NCBI GenBank assembly: GCA_026122225.1
Contig: JANEZZ010002706.1
Coordinates: forward strand, 682,001 to 746,000
From: Heloderma charlesbogerti
Taxonomy: Eukaryota > Chordata > Lepidosauria > Squamata > Helodermatidae
Reading direction: 5' to 3'
DNA: 64,000 nt
Positions 11,176 to 22,230 of the stretch are shown here, piece by piece; positions within the stretch are counted from its first letter, which is position 1; the number at the start of each line of letters is the position of its first letter. The notes beneath the pieces are model-generated. The model worked only from the letters and a program-made list of their open reading frames with translations, was not told the origin of the DNA and searched no databases. The position numbers were made by a program, and so were the translations under genes.

Positions 11176-13141
11176 TACAACTCCTGACAGCTTATTACAT
11201 CTCAGTGTGCCTCTGCATGGCGAATTATTATTACAGCACGTGTCTCTGTGTGGAATTCTCTTATCACATACCAGCAGGGAAACAATGAACGAGTGTGGCG
11301 TGGTGAGTGTTTCTCAAAGGCTGCCAAAAGTATTTGCATGGACCAACTGGTGCAAACATTTTCCGAGGACCAGCTGGAAATGAGAGCCATGTAGCCCTGA
11401 GTCTCTACCTCACTGTTGCCTTGAAAAGCCATATTGGACTATACTGTCAGGACAGGGAACATTACATACATCTGGTGAGAAAACTCAACCCAAAGCTTTT
11501 TGTTGCTCTAGGCAAATTAGAAATGTACACACACACCCCGCCATCCTATACAGAGAAGCATAACAACACCAACACATCTCAACTGCAATCCTATACCCAC
11601 TACATAATATAGGATTCAGAGTATAGGACAGCACTGTAAGTGATCGAAAATTGACCAGCATACTATATTTTCTCATTGTCTCATAATTGTCTTCAGGTTT
11701 GTCTTTATTTCTTCCCTGTTTTAGTGGTGCCTCTGCTCCAGGCAGCTGGTGAAGATAAGGCTCTCGATCGTGCCTCCTGGAATGCTGACAAGCTGCTAAG
11801 CTGCTTCGGTGCACCGCCTCCAAAAGTGCAAGCAATATTCCTCCCTCCCTCCAAGACATGAACATAGCTGAGGCAGGCACCCTCTGACTTTGACACCCAA
11901 GCAATTGCCTAGTTTGCCTTTCTGGAATGGCCAAACCATACTCAGCCATACCATTAAAAGGTGGATGCTAGAAGAGAGGACAGCTTCCTTTTGGAGAGAA
12001 ATGGAAAAAGCTTGTTTGATGATCTCTAGACTTCACTAGAGACCAACTCCCCTCTCTGTATCATACTGTTTTTTGGTTAGTAGTACAGAGATTGATGGGA
12101 ATGAAGCTGATGACCAAGTGTCACCATGCCACTCTGTTCTCAAAGCTGAGTAGCTCAGCCAAGAGACAGAAGCCTTTCTAAAGTGGCTGGAGCACATGGC
12201 TTCTTCCATAAAATCCTCTAGTTCTACCAGAGCTTTTGGCAGCTGGAGTGGGGGAGGGAAGTTCTCATTTTTGGTTTTGCCAGTGCTTTGACCTAGCTTT
12301 GCCAAAGATGGTTGGATATTGCAATAAATAACCATCAAAAAGCCGTTCCTAGCCTCTCTTGACCTTGCTTTCCCCCTCAGGCTCACAAACCTGAAGGCCA
12401 GTTTGTTAGCCACTTTGTTGACAAAGCCACCCTTTGTACTGGAAGAATGTTAAAACTCATCCAGGCAGAGATGGTCATGGAATGGAAGCTGCTGTCATAG
12501 CTAAGATGTTTTAATGACACAACGTCAAAGGAAGGTTTCACAAGCCCATTTCTCTTGGCAGGCACTCAAAACTGAAGACCAACCAAGACGCCCATTGTTG
12601 ACTATTTTGTTGACGACCCTGTCTCTGCACTGGATACAGGCTTGTTTCAATAGTTGTTCATTACTTGTCCACTCAGGGGTCATGACAGAGGCCCTTCTTA
12701 AACGGAGGTCAAAGAGAGAGTTTCTTTCAGGCTGTAGATACCTGAAGAAAGGCATGATTTCATGTATACCTTCCCAGACATTGGAACTTTTATTCTAAGT
12801 TTCGTTGTCAGCCAAGGTGAGACCATGAGTGATGAGGAACTGGGCCTTCTTCCTGGTGCTGCCCTCCCACTGGAACTCCTTGCCCTGGGGCGGGGGGGGG
12901 GATCATTTTGATGGTACTTCGAGTACTTTTTTGAAGGCTGGTCAACATCTCCTTCTGCAAGAAGGCTTTTGGCTTGTGTGACAGATGGCTGTGCTAAATG
13001 ATGGGTTCCTGCCTCTGCTGGGCAGGTTTTGTTTTTCCTGCATTGATTGTATTGTTTTTAAAGACATTCAGAATATGGTATGTTTTGATAGGCCTGAGCC
13101 ACCACAAGTTCTTATTGTTGGCTAGTCTAGCAGGATACACA
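11176..13141. other. Unassigned stretch
   Basis: No gene or intact element was recognised. Open frames overlap on both strands without domains. A pure G run sits near 12890. At 12410-12440 and 12600-12640 similar phrases ('ttgttgac' followed by 'gtactgga' or 'gcactgga') hint at an old local duplication. Confidence 0.4.
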
Positions 13142-13693
13142 TCTATAATAATAAAAGAGGATGTGCGTTTGTCAGTCTGCTATCAGAGCCATAGTGCCAA
13201 GAATGTGAAACCTAGACTCCAGAAACTTGGCATGCATACTAAGGGGATCCCAGGGATGTGCACCTCTGGGCTATTTTGTTTTTAAAAATGATCAATTATT
13301 TTAAACATATCCATGTGGTTGAAGCTTGCAGTAATATAGTCAGCTACTAGGGTCTGACTTCCCTCACCAGACTTCCCTTACCAGTAACCAGCACACAGCT
13401 TTGCATGCTATAGTTTGAAGCCAAGGGGATTAGTCGGTCAATGGACACAGTTTTACACTTGCCCCCTCCCCCTGCTGTGGGGCAGCCTTCCCTCAGGGGA
13501 ATGAGGTGGACAGGCAACTATAGGGGTGCACCATGGCAGAGGCCACATCTAGGGGTCCCAGCAGGTGTGCCTTCACTTAGATGGGGCGAGTACAATGTGT
13601 CCAGCTCTGACAGCTGCGTAAGGCTCCTTGAAGGGTTCGCCATATCAAACTAAAGGCTATTCCAACCCGTGTGAAGCCAGGTCCCTTTGCTAG
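13142..13693 (+). mobile_element. Probable non-autonomous Helitron
   Basis: The element opens TCTATAATAATAAAA with a host A before it (13141) and ends TTTGCTAG with a host T after it (13694), the A/T insertion rule and TC...CTAG ends of Helitrons. It lacks TIRs and target duplication. Interior phrases 'actccagaaacttggcatgc' and 'actaaggggatcccaggg' match non-autonomous vertebrate Helitrons as I remember them. No Rep/helicase is coded. Confidence 0.6.
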
Positions 13694-14602
13694 TTTTCAG
13701 TCAGTGAAACAAAGCATAAATAAATAGGACAATTTATCTGGGTGGACACAAAATGGCTGCTAATCAAACACTTCAAGTAGTGAATGAAAGACACCAGCGG
13801 AGGCCAACAAATCTAAGCCTAAAGCAAAAAAGTTTCCATGATTCATGACTGGTTCCACAGAGGATTATTCCAAGTGAAAGGGTGACTACTCCACACTGTT
13901 CTTCTTGTTGAGAGCCCTAATGAACTCCATGCAAAGCTCAAGGAGCCACAAAGGCAAGCTTCGACTATTGGGTGGTATAGAAATGTAATAACCAAACAAA
14001 CAAAATAGGAAACAAAATGGTCAGCATACCAACCAGAAACCCTGAAAAATACAAAAGCACAGCAGGAAATGACTGGGCAAACCTGACAGGTGACTTTACT
14101 GCGGGCGAATGTCATATATACACTTAACCTTTCAGGAGCCTAGGAAATACTTGGAAGAAGTTTGATCCTCCTCCCATTAAAGTAAATTAAGATCTCATCC
14201 CATAAACAAGGGCACGCCCATTCTGAAGCTTATTTAGAAGTCTACACAATTCAGGTAGACTAGGAGTGAGGTTAACCACCCACAGGCATTCGGTTATAGG
14301 GTAAGCGAGCCCCAGGCAGTTCCTCCTAGACTGGCAGAGCCTGGTGCTGCTGACCTTTTTTTCTTCTTTTAAAAAAAGTCCCATCTAAGATGGTGGCGAT
14401 GAGAGCAATAGGAGGAGCACCCAAGGGTCATTTTGGCTGCTCCAAGCAGAGTGATTCAGGAACCATAGGCAAAAGGGTCCATTGGTCCATGGGACCAGAA
14501 TCTAAAGATCTAAAGCTGCCTTGAGCATTGTTTTGTTTGGTGGAAAGGCAGGGCACAAATCAAATAAATAACATATTATCACTGGGATATTTATTTTACT
14601 TA
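13694..14602. other. Unassigned stretch with L2 tail debris
   Basis: At 13960-14000 'attgggtggtatagaaatgt' is an L2-type tail. The remainder shows no recognisable element. Confidence 0.4.
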
Positions 14603-15053
14603 GAGAGCAATCCTACAGCCTGTAGACAGAGTCTGGGGGGCCATTGGATACTTTGGATTCCTGGATCCGAGGTCGAAGGCAGCGCTCTGACCTCAGACTC
14701 AGGAGTCCGAGCTCCCCTCCCCCTCCCCCTTGCAGCTGGCACAGAAAGAACCACGCCAGCTGCCTCTCCGAGATCACAAAAGTGGCCTTGTCGAGGACAG
14801 AAAGGGGAAGTTCCTGTGGGCAGGGAGGTGACTGGGGAAGCGGAGAGCCAAGCTCTCCCCAGCCTTCCTCAGCCTCCTTCCCTCCCCCTCCCCAGCACCT
14901 CAGCTAGATGGGCGAAAATGCCCGTCTAGCTCAAATGCAGAGCGGGGGGAGCGCGGAGGCGACGAGCGCCTCCACTGTTCCTCCCGCTCTGCATTGGATA
15001 GTTGTAAGCCTCCAGGTTCTGTGGTTTTTGGCCATCTCCTTAGGATTGTGCCC
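14603..15053 (-). mobile_element. PIF/Harbinger-like MITE with TTA duplication (copy 1)
   Basis: It starts GAGAGCAATCCTA after TTA (14600-14602) and ends TAGGATTGTGCCC before TTA (15054-15056). The 13-bp termini are inverted repeats and a 3-bp TTA duplication is typical of PIF/Harbinger. The interior motif 'cagctggcacagaaagaacc' occurs in reverse in copies at 24741 and 55374. Confidence 0.65.
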
Positions 15054-15261
15054 TTATCGAGTTTTACATTTTTATCAACTCCACCTCCAAATTGGCTCAG
15101 AAATGTGTAACTGGGCCCGTACTAGGGGGTGGGCTGATCTGATATGCTCAAGGCTCTCAGTTTTTCACTGGGAAGATCATTCAGTCCTGGTTCTGTATGA
15201 GGTTTTGTAGGCTTTTCCACACACAGATATCCAGACATATCCAGTAGTGCTGGATATGTCC

Positions 15262-15620
15262 ACATCACTGCAGTGTAGCCCAAAGTTGTTATCTAGCCTT
15301 GTAGTGTGTTGTGTGTTGTAGTGTGTAGTGTGTGTAGTATTGTAGTGTGTGTTGTAGTGTGTAGTATGTTGTAGCCTTGTAGTGTGTTGCGTGCTGTTAT
15401 CTAGCTTTGTAGTGTGTTATCTAGCCTATCAGTGACATCACTGCACTGTTCCCCAGAGTTGTTATCTAGCCTTATAGTGTGTTGTAGTGTGTGTTGTAGT
15501 GTGTTGTAGCCTTGTAGTGTGTTGTGTGTCGTTATCTAGCCTTGTAGTTTGTTATCTAGCTCATCAGTGACATCATGGCAGTGTAGCCCAAAGTTGTTAT
15601 CTAGCCTTGTAGTGTGTTTG
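15262..15620. repeat. Compound minisatellite, TTGTAGTGTG units
   Basis: Short TTGTAGTGTG/TGTGTAG units are grouped in a larger repeat. The phrase 'gttgttatctagcctt' with 'agtgtgtt' returns near 15287, 15450 and 15592, preceded by 'gacatca', so a roughly 140-165 bp higher-order unit is present about 2.3 times. Confidence 0.8.
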
Positions 15621-16055
15621 TTTTTTGTTTTGTTTTTGTTTGTTTTTAGGGAAATACAGTTGGGGTGGGGTGCTGAGAAGTGTTTAATGAAAAGAAGGAT
15701 ACTTTCCTTCATTTCCTTCATTAAATACATTCTGCATTTAATTTCTTTCTGACCTCACTGTTTACAATCCCCACCCCCGCGCCCCAATATATACCGTCAT
15801 ATGAGAACAGGATGTTTTTCAAAATTTGAATGTTTAGTGTGAGTTATAAGAGCTGGTGTCAGTCAGTCTTCAGGCTCCCTCCCCAGCGTCTCTGTAAGAT
15901 AAATTTCCAAGTGAGGTACTTGATGTATCTTGTGTCTACTGCATGTGCATGTAAATGAGTGCACACCGTAATGCAATGCACTGGTGGCCACTTTACACAC
16001 TAGAGAGACTTATTATGAACAAAGTGTAAGACAAGTATGTTTTTCTAGTATAGAA
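15621..16055. other. Unassigned stretch
   Basis: A T/G-rich run at 15617-15650 extends from the minisatellite. Nothing else is recognised. Confidence 0.4.
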
Positions 16056-16185
16056 TTATTTACTTTATTTTATTATCTTTTTGTTTTGCTTTCCCCCACG
16101 ATCTCCCCATTTTTACCATCACAACAACCCTGTGAGGTAGGTGAGGCTGACAGGTAGTGACTGGCCCAGATCATCCAGGCAGAAA
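16056..16185 (-). mobile_element. tRNA-derived squamate SINE, antisense, partial
   Basis: Contains 'catcacaacaaccctgtgag' and 'gtagtgactggcccagatca'. The tRNA end is missing. Confidence 0.7.
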
Positions 16186-16257
16186 TGGGAAACGGTGTGT
16201 CCTGTTTGGCTGTTGGATCTGAAGAATCAGGCAGTGAGTCAGTCTATGTCTCCTTCT

Positions 16258-16260
16258 TGC

Positions 16261-16328
<68 letters not shown>

Positions 16329-16344
16329 GCGAGAGAGAGAGAGT
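16258..16344. repeat. Compound (GT)n(GA)n microsatellite
   Basis: A GT run to about 16284, then a GA run with two GCGA interruptions to 16344. Confidence 0.95.
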
Positions 16345-16432
16345 TTATGTTTTCTGTGACTGTGTGCTGTAAAAGGGGAAGCTTGTGTTTGTATCTGAGT
16401 TCTCTACCATGGGAAGAGATACTGGCCCTATA

Positions 16433-16915
16433 CAGACATCACTCTAAGCCATGATGGTTAGGAGTTTTGAGCTAACCATGTTAGCTTAGCGTGATGTCTG
16501 AACAGGCGTCTGTCCCAACCATGGTGGTTTATTAACCACAGAGTAACCACGTTCACTAACCACTTGCTGCAATATGGTTAGTGGGCTCTATCATGGCTTA
16601 GCGTGATGTCTGAATAGCCTCCGTGGTTAATTGATAGCTACCATAAAGCTCCATGGCAAGAGCAGCCAAAGAAGGAGTAGCTACTGAGCACCAAAATGGC
16701 TGACACCACAAAGGCCACTGGGATATATGGCTGCCCATCGGGAGGATTGCAGGATCCTGCAGGAGAGAGGGTGGTTAGAGAATGGTTAGCCTAACCATGT
16801 TGTGGAACATGGTTACCTGCATGTGTGGCAGTAGCACTCGCAGTGGTTAGCGGTAACCACCATGCACCATGGTTAGCCTAACCACCCTTCCCCAATGTGC
16901 ATCTGAACAGGGCCA
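16433..16915. mobile_element. TIR element with GGCCCTATACAGAC termini
   Basis: It opens GGCCCTATACAGACATCAC and closes GCATCTGAACAGGGCC. The body is full of CCATGGTTAG-type phrases on both strands, so it folds on itself. I could not find a clean target duplication. Superfamily uncertain, hAT favoured. Confidence 0.5.
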
Positions 16916-17624
16916 TTAGTCTTTTGCTTCCAGAAAAGCGCTCTCTCTCTCTCTCTCTGTCTATGGTGAGGCCTTGCAGCTACTATTAATGCTTACATAA
17001 CATCAGTCCCATTGTAGATAGCATAAATCATTTTATGAGAGCTTGTATTCCATTTAGTTAGCTCCTGCAGAGAAGAGATGCCCCCACAGAGGGGGATGGA
17101 ACCCTTCCTTTGGCCCTGCTTGACAACTTCATTTCTCCTGCTGTTTCCCAGGAAGGAGCTCTTCTAGGCCTTGAAGCCATTAACGGTAATTATTGGCAAA
17201 TCCATAATGAAACATCAGCACTAATTCAGGTGGCATGGATGGAACGGTTCTGAAGGCTGTGTGCCAAATGGTTTACCTTCAGCTGAAATGAACATGGGAT
17301 GTGCTGGCTAACAAAACAAACAAAGCCGCATGGAAAATGCCAGTCAGTATTTGATCTCTGACATTTAATTAGACCTGCATACAATACACGTCTCTATATT
17401 TGAAAGGCAAACAAGCCAGCAAACACACTGGTTTACCCCAGGAAAATTTCAAAGAGCAGATGCATCTACCCTTCCTGGATTCTTGAACAGGCACTCAGCA
17501 CCACTGCAGAAACTTCTGTTGTGCTTATTCCATATTTCCTCTGTGCCTGGAGGCCTGGAGATGCTAATACCTAGTTAATGGGGGTGACTTTCCAAGCTCT
17601 TGGAAATGTGAGGTTGGCCACCTA
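16916..17624. other. Unassigned stretch, possibly containing constrained non-coding DNA
   Basis: A CT microsatellite lies at 16939-16959. The part 17150-17330 is unique-looking and carries clustered ATTA/TAAT cores ('taacggtaattattggcaaa'). No repeat family was recognised there. Confidence 0.3.
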
Positions 17625-18242
17625 GAAGAGACCTTATACCACATCAAACCATTGGTCCATCTAGTTCAATATTGTCTAAATCAAGGATGCAGAACTAGAT
17701 ATGGGTGGTGATGGTGGTGGTCCCCCACCTGGTGGTCCGCGGGCCAGATAACATCAGCGGCTGTGGCCAAACCTACTCATGTCAGCTGCTCCCCCAAGCA
17801 CTAGCTGAGTCCCTGGCTCTGCATGGTGTCCTTATAGGATTGTCTTACACCTCACCCAGGAAGGGTGGCCACTCTGTCCAGCACTGGCCAAGTCCCCCAC
17901 TGCCCACATCCTGGATGTTTTCTCCTATCTGAGATAACCATGGGGATTCCCCTGAGGCTGCTCCCCACTCTCAATGGGAGGAAGAGCTGCACACAAGGGC
18001 AATACCTGCTGTTATCTCTGATCTCAGATCGGCCAGACACTGCCTTCTGGAGGAACTCTACAGGCCAGACTGGGGAGCCTGGTAGGTCAGTTGGGCTCAC
18101 AGGACAGGGGTTCTGCACCCCCGGTCTACACTGACTGGCAGGAACTTGCCAGGGTTTGAGAGAAAGGGTCTTTCCCAACAGGGATTGAACCAGGGATCTT
18201 CTGTATACAAAACATGTGCTATGCCATTGAGCTATAGCCCCT
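17625..18242 (-). mobile_element. tRNA-derived SINE (second family), antisense, split by a hAT element
   Basis: The 5'-side text 'ccattggtccatctagttca' (17625-17681) continues at 18124 with 'actgactggcaggaac' and ends with the tRNA-like part 'aacatgtgctatgccattga' / 'gctatagcccc'. The 442 bp between is a separate element. Related copies lie at 33905 and 37530. Confidence 0.75.
17682..18123. mobile_element. hAT-type element inserted in a SINE
   Basis: It opens CAAGGATGCAGAAC and closes GTTCTGCACCCCCG, inverted repeats of 14 bp with mismatches. Flanks GTCTAAAT (17674-17681) and GTCTACAC (18124-18131) match 6/8. No transposase frame. Confidence 0.7.
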
Positions 18243-19311
18243 GATGGAGTTATAGCCTGGCAGCAATTTGCAGGAGAATCTATCTTGCGAAGCTGATCTG
18301 CGAGCCTTCAGGTGGGACAAATCAATCAAGCATATTATTGCCATCCTACCTTCCTCTCAGTCTCCCCCAAGCAGCCACATTTCTCTCTCTTTCCCTCCCC
18401 CCGTCACTCCCTTCCTCCTTCTTCCTTCTTCCTTCCTCCTTTTTCTTTTTGCATTATTACATATATCAAAAGGAGCAAAAATGAAAGCCCTGTATAGGCA
18501 ACACAATGGGATCTAGGATGAATACCATCAAGCACCACCAGTGTATAAATCTATCCTGGTTATAGGGGTGACAGGACTAAATCATAGTCCCTCCCCATTG
18601 GCTTCCTCCTCCACCCACACCCAAGTTGGCCGTCTATAATACACAGTCCTAAAATGCCACATTAATCAGAACCACATTGCTAGGTCAGAATAAAGGACCA
18701 TCACGTACAACACTGTGGGAAGCTCAAAACAGGGCTGTGAGGGTGATGGCCCCCTGCTGTTGTTTCCTCCCAGCATCCGCAATCAGATATGTTGTATCTA
18801 TGTGAACATAAGAGGTTCCATCTTAGCTATCCTTATGTACTCATAGCAAACTCATTCTCTGAGTGAAGATTCTTATGTATTCAAAATGGCACCATTTCCA
18901 CACAAGAAAGAGGTGGCACAGCAGGTTTGTGGGAACCCCAGGGCTGGCAGAAGTACAAAAGATCTTTGGGCGGGAGGGAAACCCTAAGGGCAGGGGGAGA
19001 ACCAAAACAGCCCAATGAGGACTGAGCATGCTCAGTGGGCACAGAACATTGACTGACAGGGGTAGGGGACTGGAAAGGGGGGGATGAGATGGAATATGGG
19101 GCATGATTGTCATCCTAAACAGGAGCACTGCAGACGGCAACATTTTGTTGAAGATCTCACTTGTAGGAGATGTCTAATAGTCATTGACAGACCCCGTGCA
19201 CTTGGATACTTTTGAAGGCCACTGAAGCTGGTCACTTCTTGTGACAGTGAAATGTACAAGCTGATGATATGCAACATGAAAAAATAAATACGACTTAAGT
19301 TGGTTTGCCCT
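18243..19311. other. Unassigned stretch
   Basis: A C/T-rich tract (18360-18450) and nothing else recognised. Open frames here follow low-complexity pyrimidine sequence. Confidence 0.4.
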
Positions 19312-19319
19312 GAACTTAC

Positions 19320-20120
19320 TAGGGATGTCAGAGAATTCTGCTACGGATCTCGGTGAGGCCGAATGCCAGTGCATTCAGCCCGCTGAAATCCATGGCGGAA
19401 CGAAGCCCCCCCGCCCCATGAAAGGCGCACGAAACGGGACACTTACCCAGTGCTGTTCGCACTGCTCTGCAAATGGCATCCGCATCCACCATTCTCTTCA
19501 TCACTATAGCTGTGTTAGACTACGTAAATACTTACACAGCCTATCACGGCTAACGCAGGGACGCCATTTGCGTTCCTGTGGAAGCCGTGATAGGCTGCGT
19601 AAGTATTTACATAGCCTATCATGGCAAAAAACCACAAAAAAACAGTGAATGCAAATGGCGGTGGCTACAGCGGCTGCCGTTTGCGTTCCCTTTTTTTTGC
19701 CGTGATAGGTTACGTAAATATTTACGTAGGCTATTACGGCAAAAAAAGGGAACGCAAATGGCATAGTGGCCGCCATTTGCGTTCCCCCCCCCCTTTTTTT
19801 TGCCATAATAGGCTACGTAAATATTTACGTAACCTATCACAGCAAAAAAAAAAGGGAACGCAAATAGCTGCCGCCGTTTGCGTTTGCTGTTTTTGTTTTT
19901 GCGGTGATAGGCTACTTAAATATTTATGGCAGCCGCCATTTGATTCCCTGCAGGCTGCCCAGCGGCTGGATGTCCAGCTGCAGGCGGCCCCGGCCAGCGG
20001 CTCTGTGGAATTTCCGTGGAGCGGAGCCAGCTGGAGAGAATTTCGGGGGGGGGACGGAGTGCCTCCCCCCCACCGTGAATGTCACCCTTCGAAAAGTTAA
20101 GTGACTTTCGTACGTCCCTA
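19320..20120 (+). mobile_element. Palindrome-rich hAT element, copy 1 (801 bp)
   Basis: It starts TAGGGATGTCAGAGAATTC, ends GTACGTCCCTA and is flanked by perfect 8-bp duplications GAACTTAC (19312-19319 and 20121-20128). The interior holds five TACGTA-type palindromes of about 40 bp near 19512, 19583, 19699, 19801 and 19900, separated by CGCAAATGGC-type inverted pairs. Non-coding: the open frames across it simply mirror the palindromes. Confidence 0.85.
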
Positions 20121-20229
20121 GAACTTACTGCAAATCAAGTTAATTAGATTATCCTGCATTCTAGTATTATGTGAATGGGGGAGAAATGTTCCTCCTTTCA
20201 TTGTCTCCACAAGGTTCAATGTCTGTAAA

Positions 20230-20281
20230 TGCTACAACAGGGGGTGGGGGACCTTTTTTCTGATGAGGGCTGCATTCTGTT
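20230..20281. mobile_element. hAT end fragment
   Basis: 'caacagggggtgggggacct' followed by 'tgatgagggctgcattctgt' resembles the CAGGGGTGGGGAACCT end of the family at 25165-25435. No partner end here. Confidence 0.4.
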
Positions 20282-20515
20282 GTGGGAGGTCACATGTCAG
20301 TGGAGGGCGGTGTCAGGGTGGACACTGAACCCATAGAATCCCAGGGTAGTTCTGATTCTGAGGAAGAGCAGTCGCTCCTGGGAGAGGAGCACGCTCCTTT
20401 TTCCCAGGGCCAACAGCTGACAGAGATTCCTCCCACCAGCATTCCTAGCTTAGATAGCAGTCCTGGGAGTGACAGAGCGCGGGAAGCAGACTTGATGGAT
20501 GCGCAATGCCGACGC
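20282..20515 (+). other. Coding-like acidic, Ser-rich segment of unknown origin
   Basis: One frame stays open and reads an acidic, Ser/Pro-rich peptide: SSDSEEEQSLLGEEHAPF near its start and PSLDSSPGSDRAREADL near its end. It then runs into BovB tail sequence. The composition resembles a disordered region of a retroelement or host protein, but no domain was identified. It may be a fragment of an LTR element. Not called as a gene. Confidence 0.3.
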
Positions 20516-20632
20516 AGTTGCAATGAATATGGACTTGAGCACGCTCCGGGACAGAGCGCAGGACAGGAAGGCCTGGTGTGCTATAGTCCATGGGGTCACG
20601 AAGAGTCGGACACGACTGAACAACAACAACCT
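20516..20632 (+). mobile_element. BovB LINE 3' terminus, strongly 5'-truncated
   Basis: It matches the last part of the copy at 1130-1252 ('caatgaatatggacttgagc', 'ggggtcacgaagagtcggac') and ends in AAC repeats. The antisense BovB piece begins at the next base. Confidence 0.85.
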
Positions 20633-22230
20633 TGCAAGATCTTGAGAATTACCTTACTGGTATGTGAAATAACTGCCACTGTTCGATAGTCTGACCATTC
20701 TTTGGTGCTTCCCTTTTTTGGTATGGGGATATAGGTTGATTTTTTCCAATCTGTTGGCCATTCTTGTGTTTTTCAAATTTGCTGGCATATGGCATGCATC
20801 ACCTTGACAGCATCATCTTGCAAGATTTTAAACAGTTCAGCTGGGATACCGTCATCTCCTGCTGCCTTGTTATTAGCAATGCTTCTTAAAGCCCATTTCA
20901 CCTCACTCTTCAGGATGTCTGGCTCTAGCTCACCGACCACACCATCAAACCTATCCCCGATATTATTATCCTTCCTATACAGATCGTCCGTATATTCTTG
21001 CCTCCTTTTCTTGATCTCTTCTGCTTCTGTTAGGTCCTTGCCATCTTTGTTTTTGATCATACCCATTTTTGCCTGGAATTTACCTCTGATGTTTCTAATT
21101 TTCTGGAAGAGGCCTCTTGTCCTTCCTATTCTATTGTCTTCTTCCGCTTCCGCGCATTGCTTGTTTAAAAATAAGTCCTTATTTCTTCTGGCTAACCTCT
21201 GAAATTTTGCATTTAATTGGGCATATCTCCCCCTATCACTGTTGCCTTTTGTTTTCCTTCTTTCTTGGGCTGCTTCCAGTGTCTCAGCAGACAGCCATCT
21301 TGCCTTCTTGGTTTTCTTTTTCTTTGGGACATTTTTTGTTGCCGCCTCCTGAACAATGTCGCGAACTTCTGTCCATAGTTCTTCCGGGACCCTATCTACT
21401 AAATCTAGTCCCTTAAATCTATTCTTCACCTCCACTGCATATTCATTAGGAATATTCGTGAGCTCATATCTAACTGATCTGTGGGTCTTCCCTATTCTCT
21501 GTAGTCTGATTCAAAATTGTGCAATACGACGTTCATGATCTGAACTACAATCAGCTCCACGTCTTGTTTTTACCCACTGCATAGATGTCTGCCACCTTTG
21601 GCTACAAAGGATGTAGTCAATCTGATTTCGGTGTCAACCGTCTGGTGAAGTCCATGTATAAAGTCGTCTCTTAGGTTGTTGGACGAGAATGTTTGTTATG
21701 CACAGTGAGTTGTCTTGGCAAAATTCTATCAGCCTATGTCCCGCTTCATTTTGTTCTCCCAGACCATGCTTGCCTGTAATTCCAGATGTCGTTTGACTAC
21801 CCACCGTAGCATTCCAGTCTCCTGTAATGAAAATTACAAACAATCTTTGTTTGGCGTACTATCCAGTAGGTGCCGCAGATCCTCATAGAACTGATCTACT
21901 TCTGCTTCTTCAGCATCTGTGGTTGGGGCGTATATTTGGATCATTGTGATGTTAAATGGCTTACCCTGAATTTGAATTGAGATCATTCTGTCATTTTTTT
22001 GGATTGTATCCAAGCACTGCTTTAGCCACTTTATTATTAATTATGAAGCCTACTCCATTTCTTCTGTGGTCCTCTTGTCCACAGCAGTAGATCTGGTGGT
22101 CATTTGATGTGAAGTGGCCCATTCCAGTCCATTTCAGTTCACTGACACCCAAAATGTCTATATTTAATCTTGACATCTCCCCAGTAACCACATCCAATTT
22201 GCCCTGGCTCATAGATCTTACATTCCATCC
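20633..22230 (-). mobile_element. BovB LINE, endonuclease and start of reverse transcriptase, antisense
   Basis: Read on the minus strand the pieces are in order: MSRLNIDILGVSELKWTGMG (22212-21991) and FITGDWNATVGSQ with RRLYTWTSPDG (21843-21634), both from the APE-type endonuclease; then a linker with FKGLDLVDRVPEELWTEVRD and ALRSIANNKAAGDDGIPAEL (21435-20773), leading into the reverse transcriptase. Stops and frameshifts separate the pieces, so it is dead. It stops at the KILQ codons, where the sense piece at 23817 begins. Confidence 0.9.

Noticed and set aside
11485..11949. 154-residue minus-strand open frame
   Set aside because: No domain, atypical composition and a competing frame on the other strand. 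Treated as chance.
16433..16915. Clean hAT call for the GGCCCTATACAGAC element
   Set aside because: Terminal repeats are good, but no duplication could be read at any border I tried.
19504..20100. Open frames repeating RDRLRKYLRSLS on both strands
   Set aside because: They mirror one another because the DNA is palindromic. No known domain is present.
19320..20120. CRISPR-like array of repeated palindromes
   Set aside because: The window is vertebrate, spacers are not unique or constant in length, and exact 8-bp duplications show a transposon.
20773..21435. 220-residue minus-strand open frame as a host gene
   Set aside because: It is the linker and early reverse transcriptase of BovB, with flanking BovB pieces on both sides in order.
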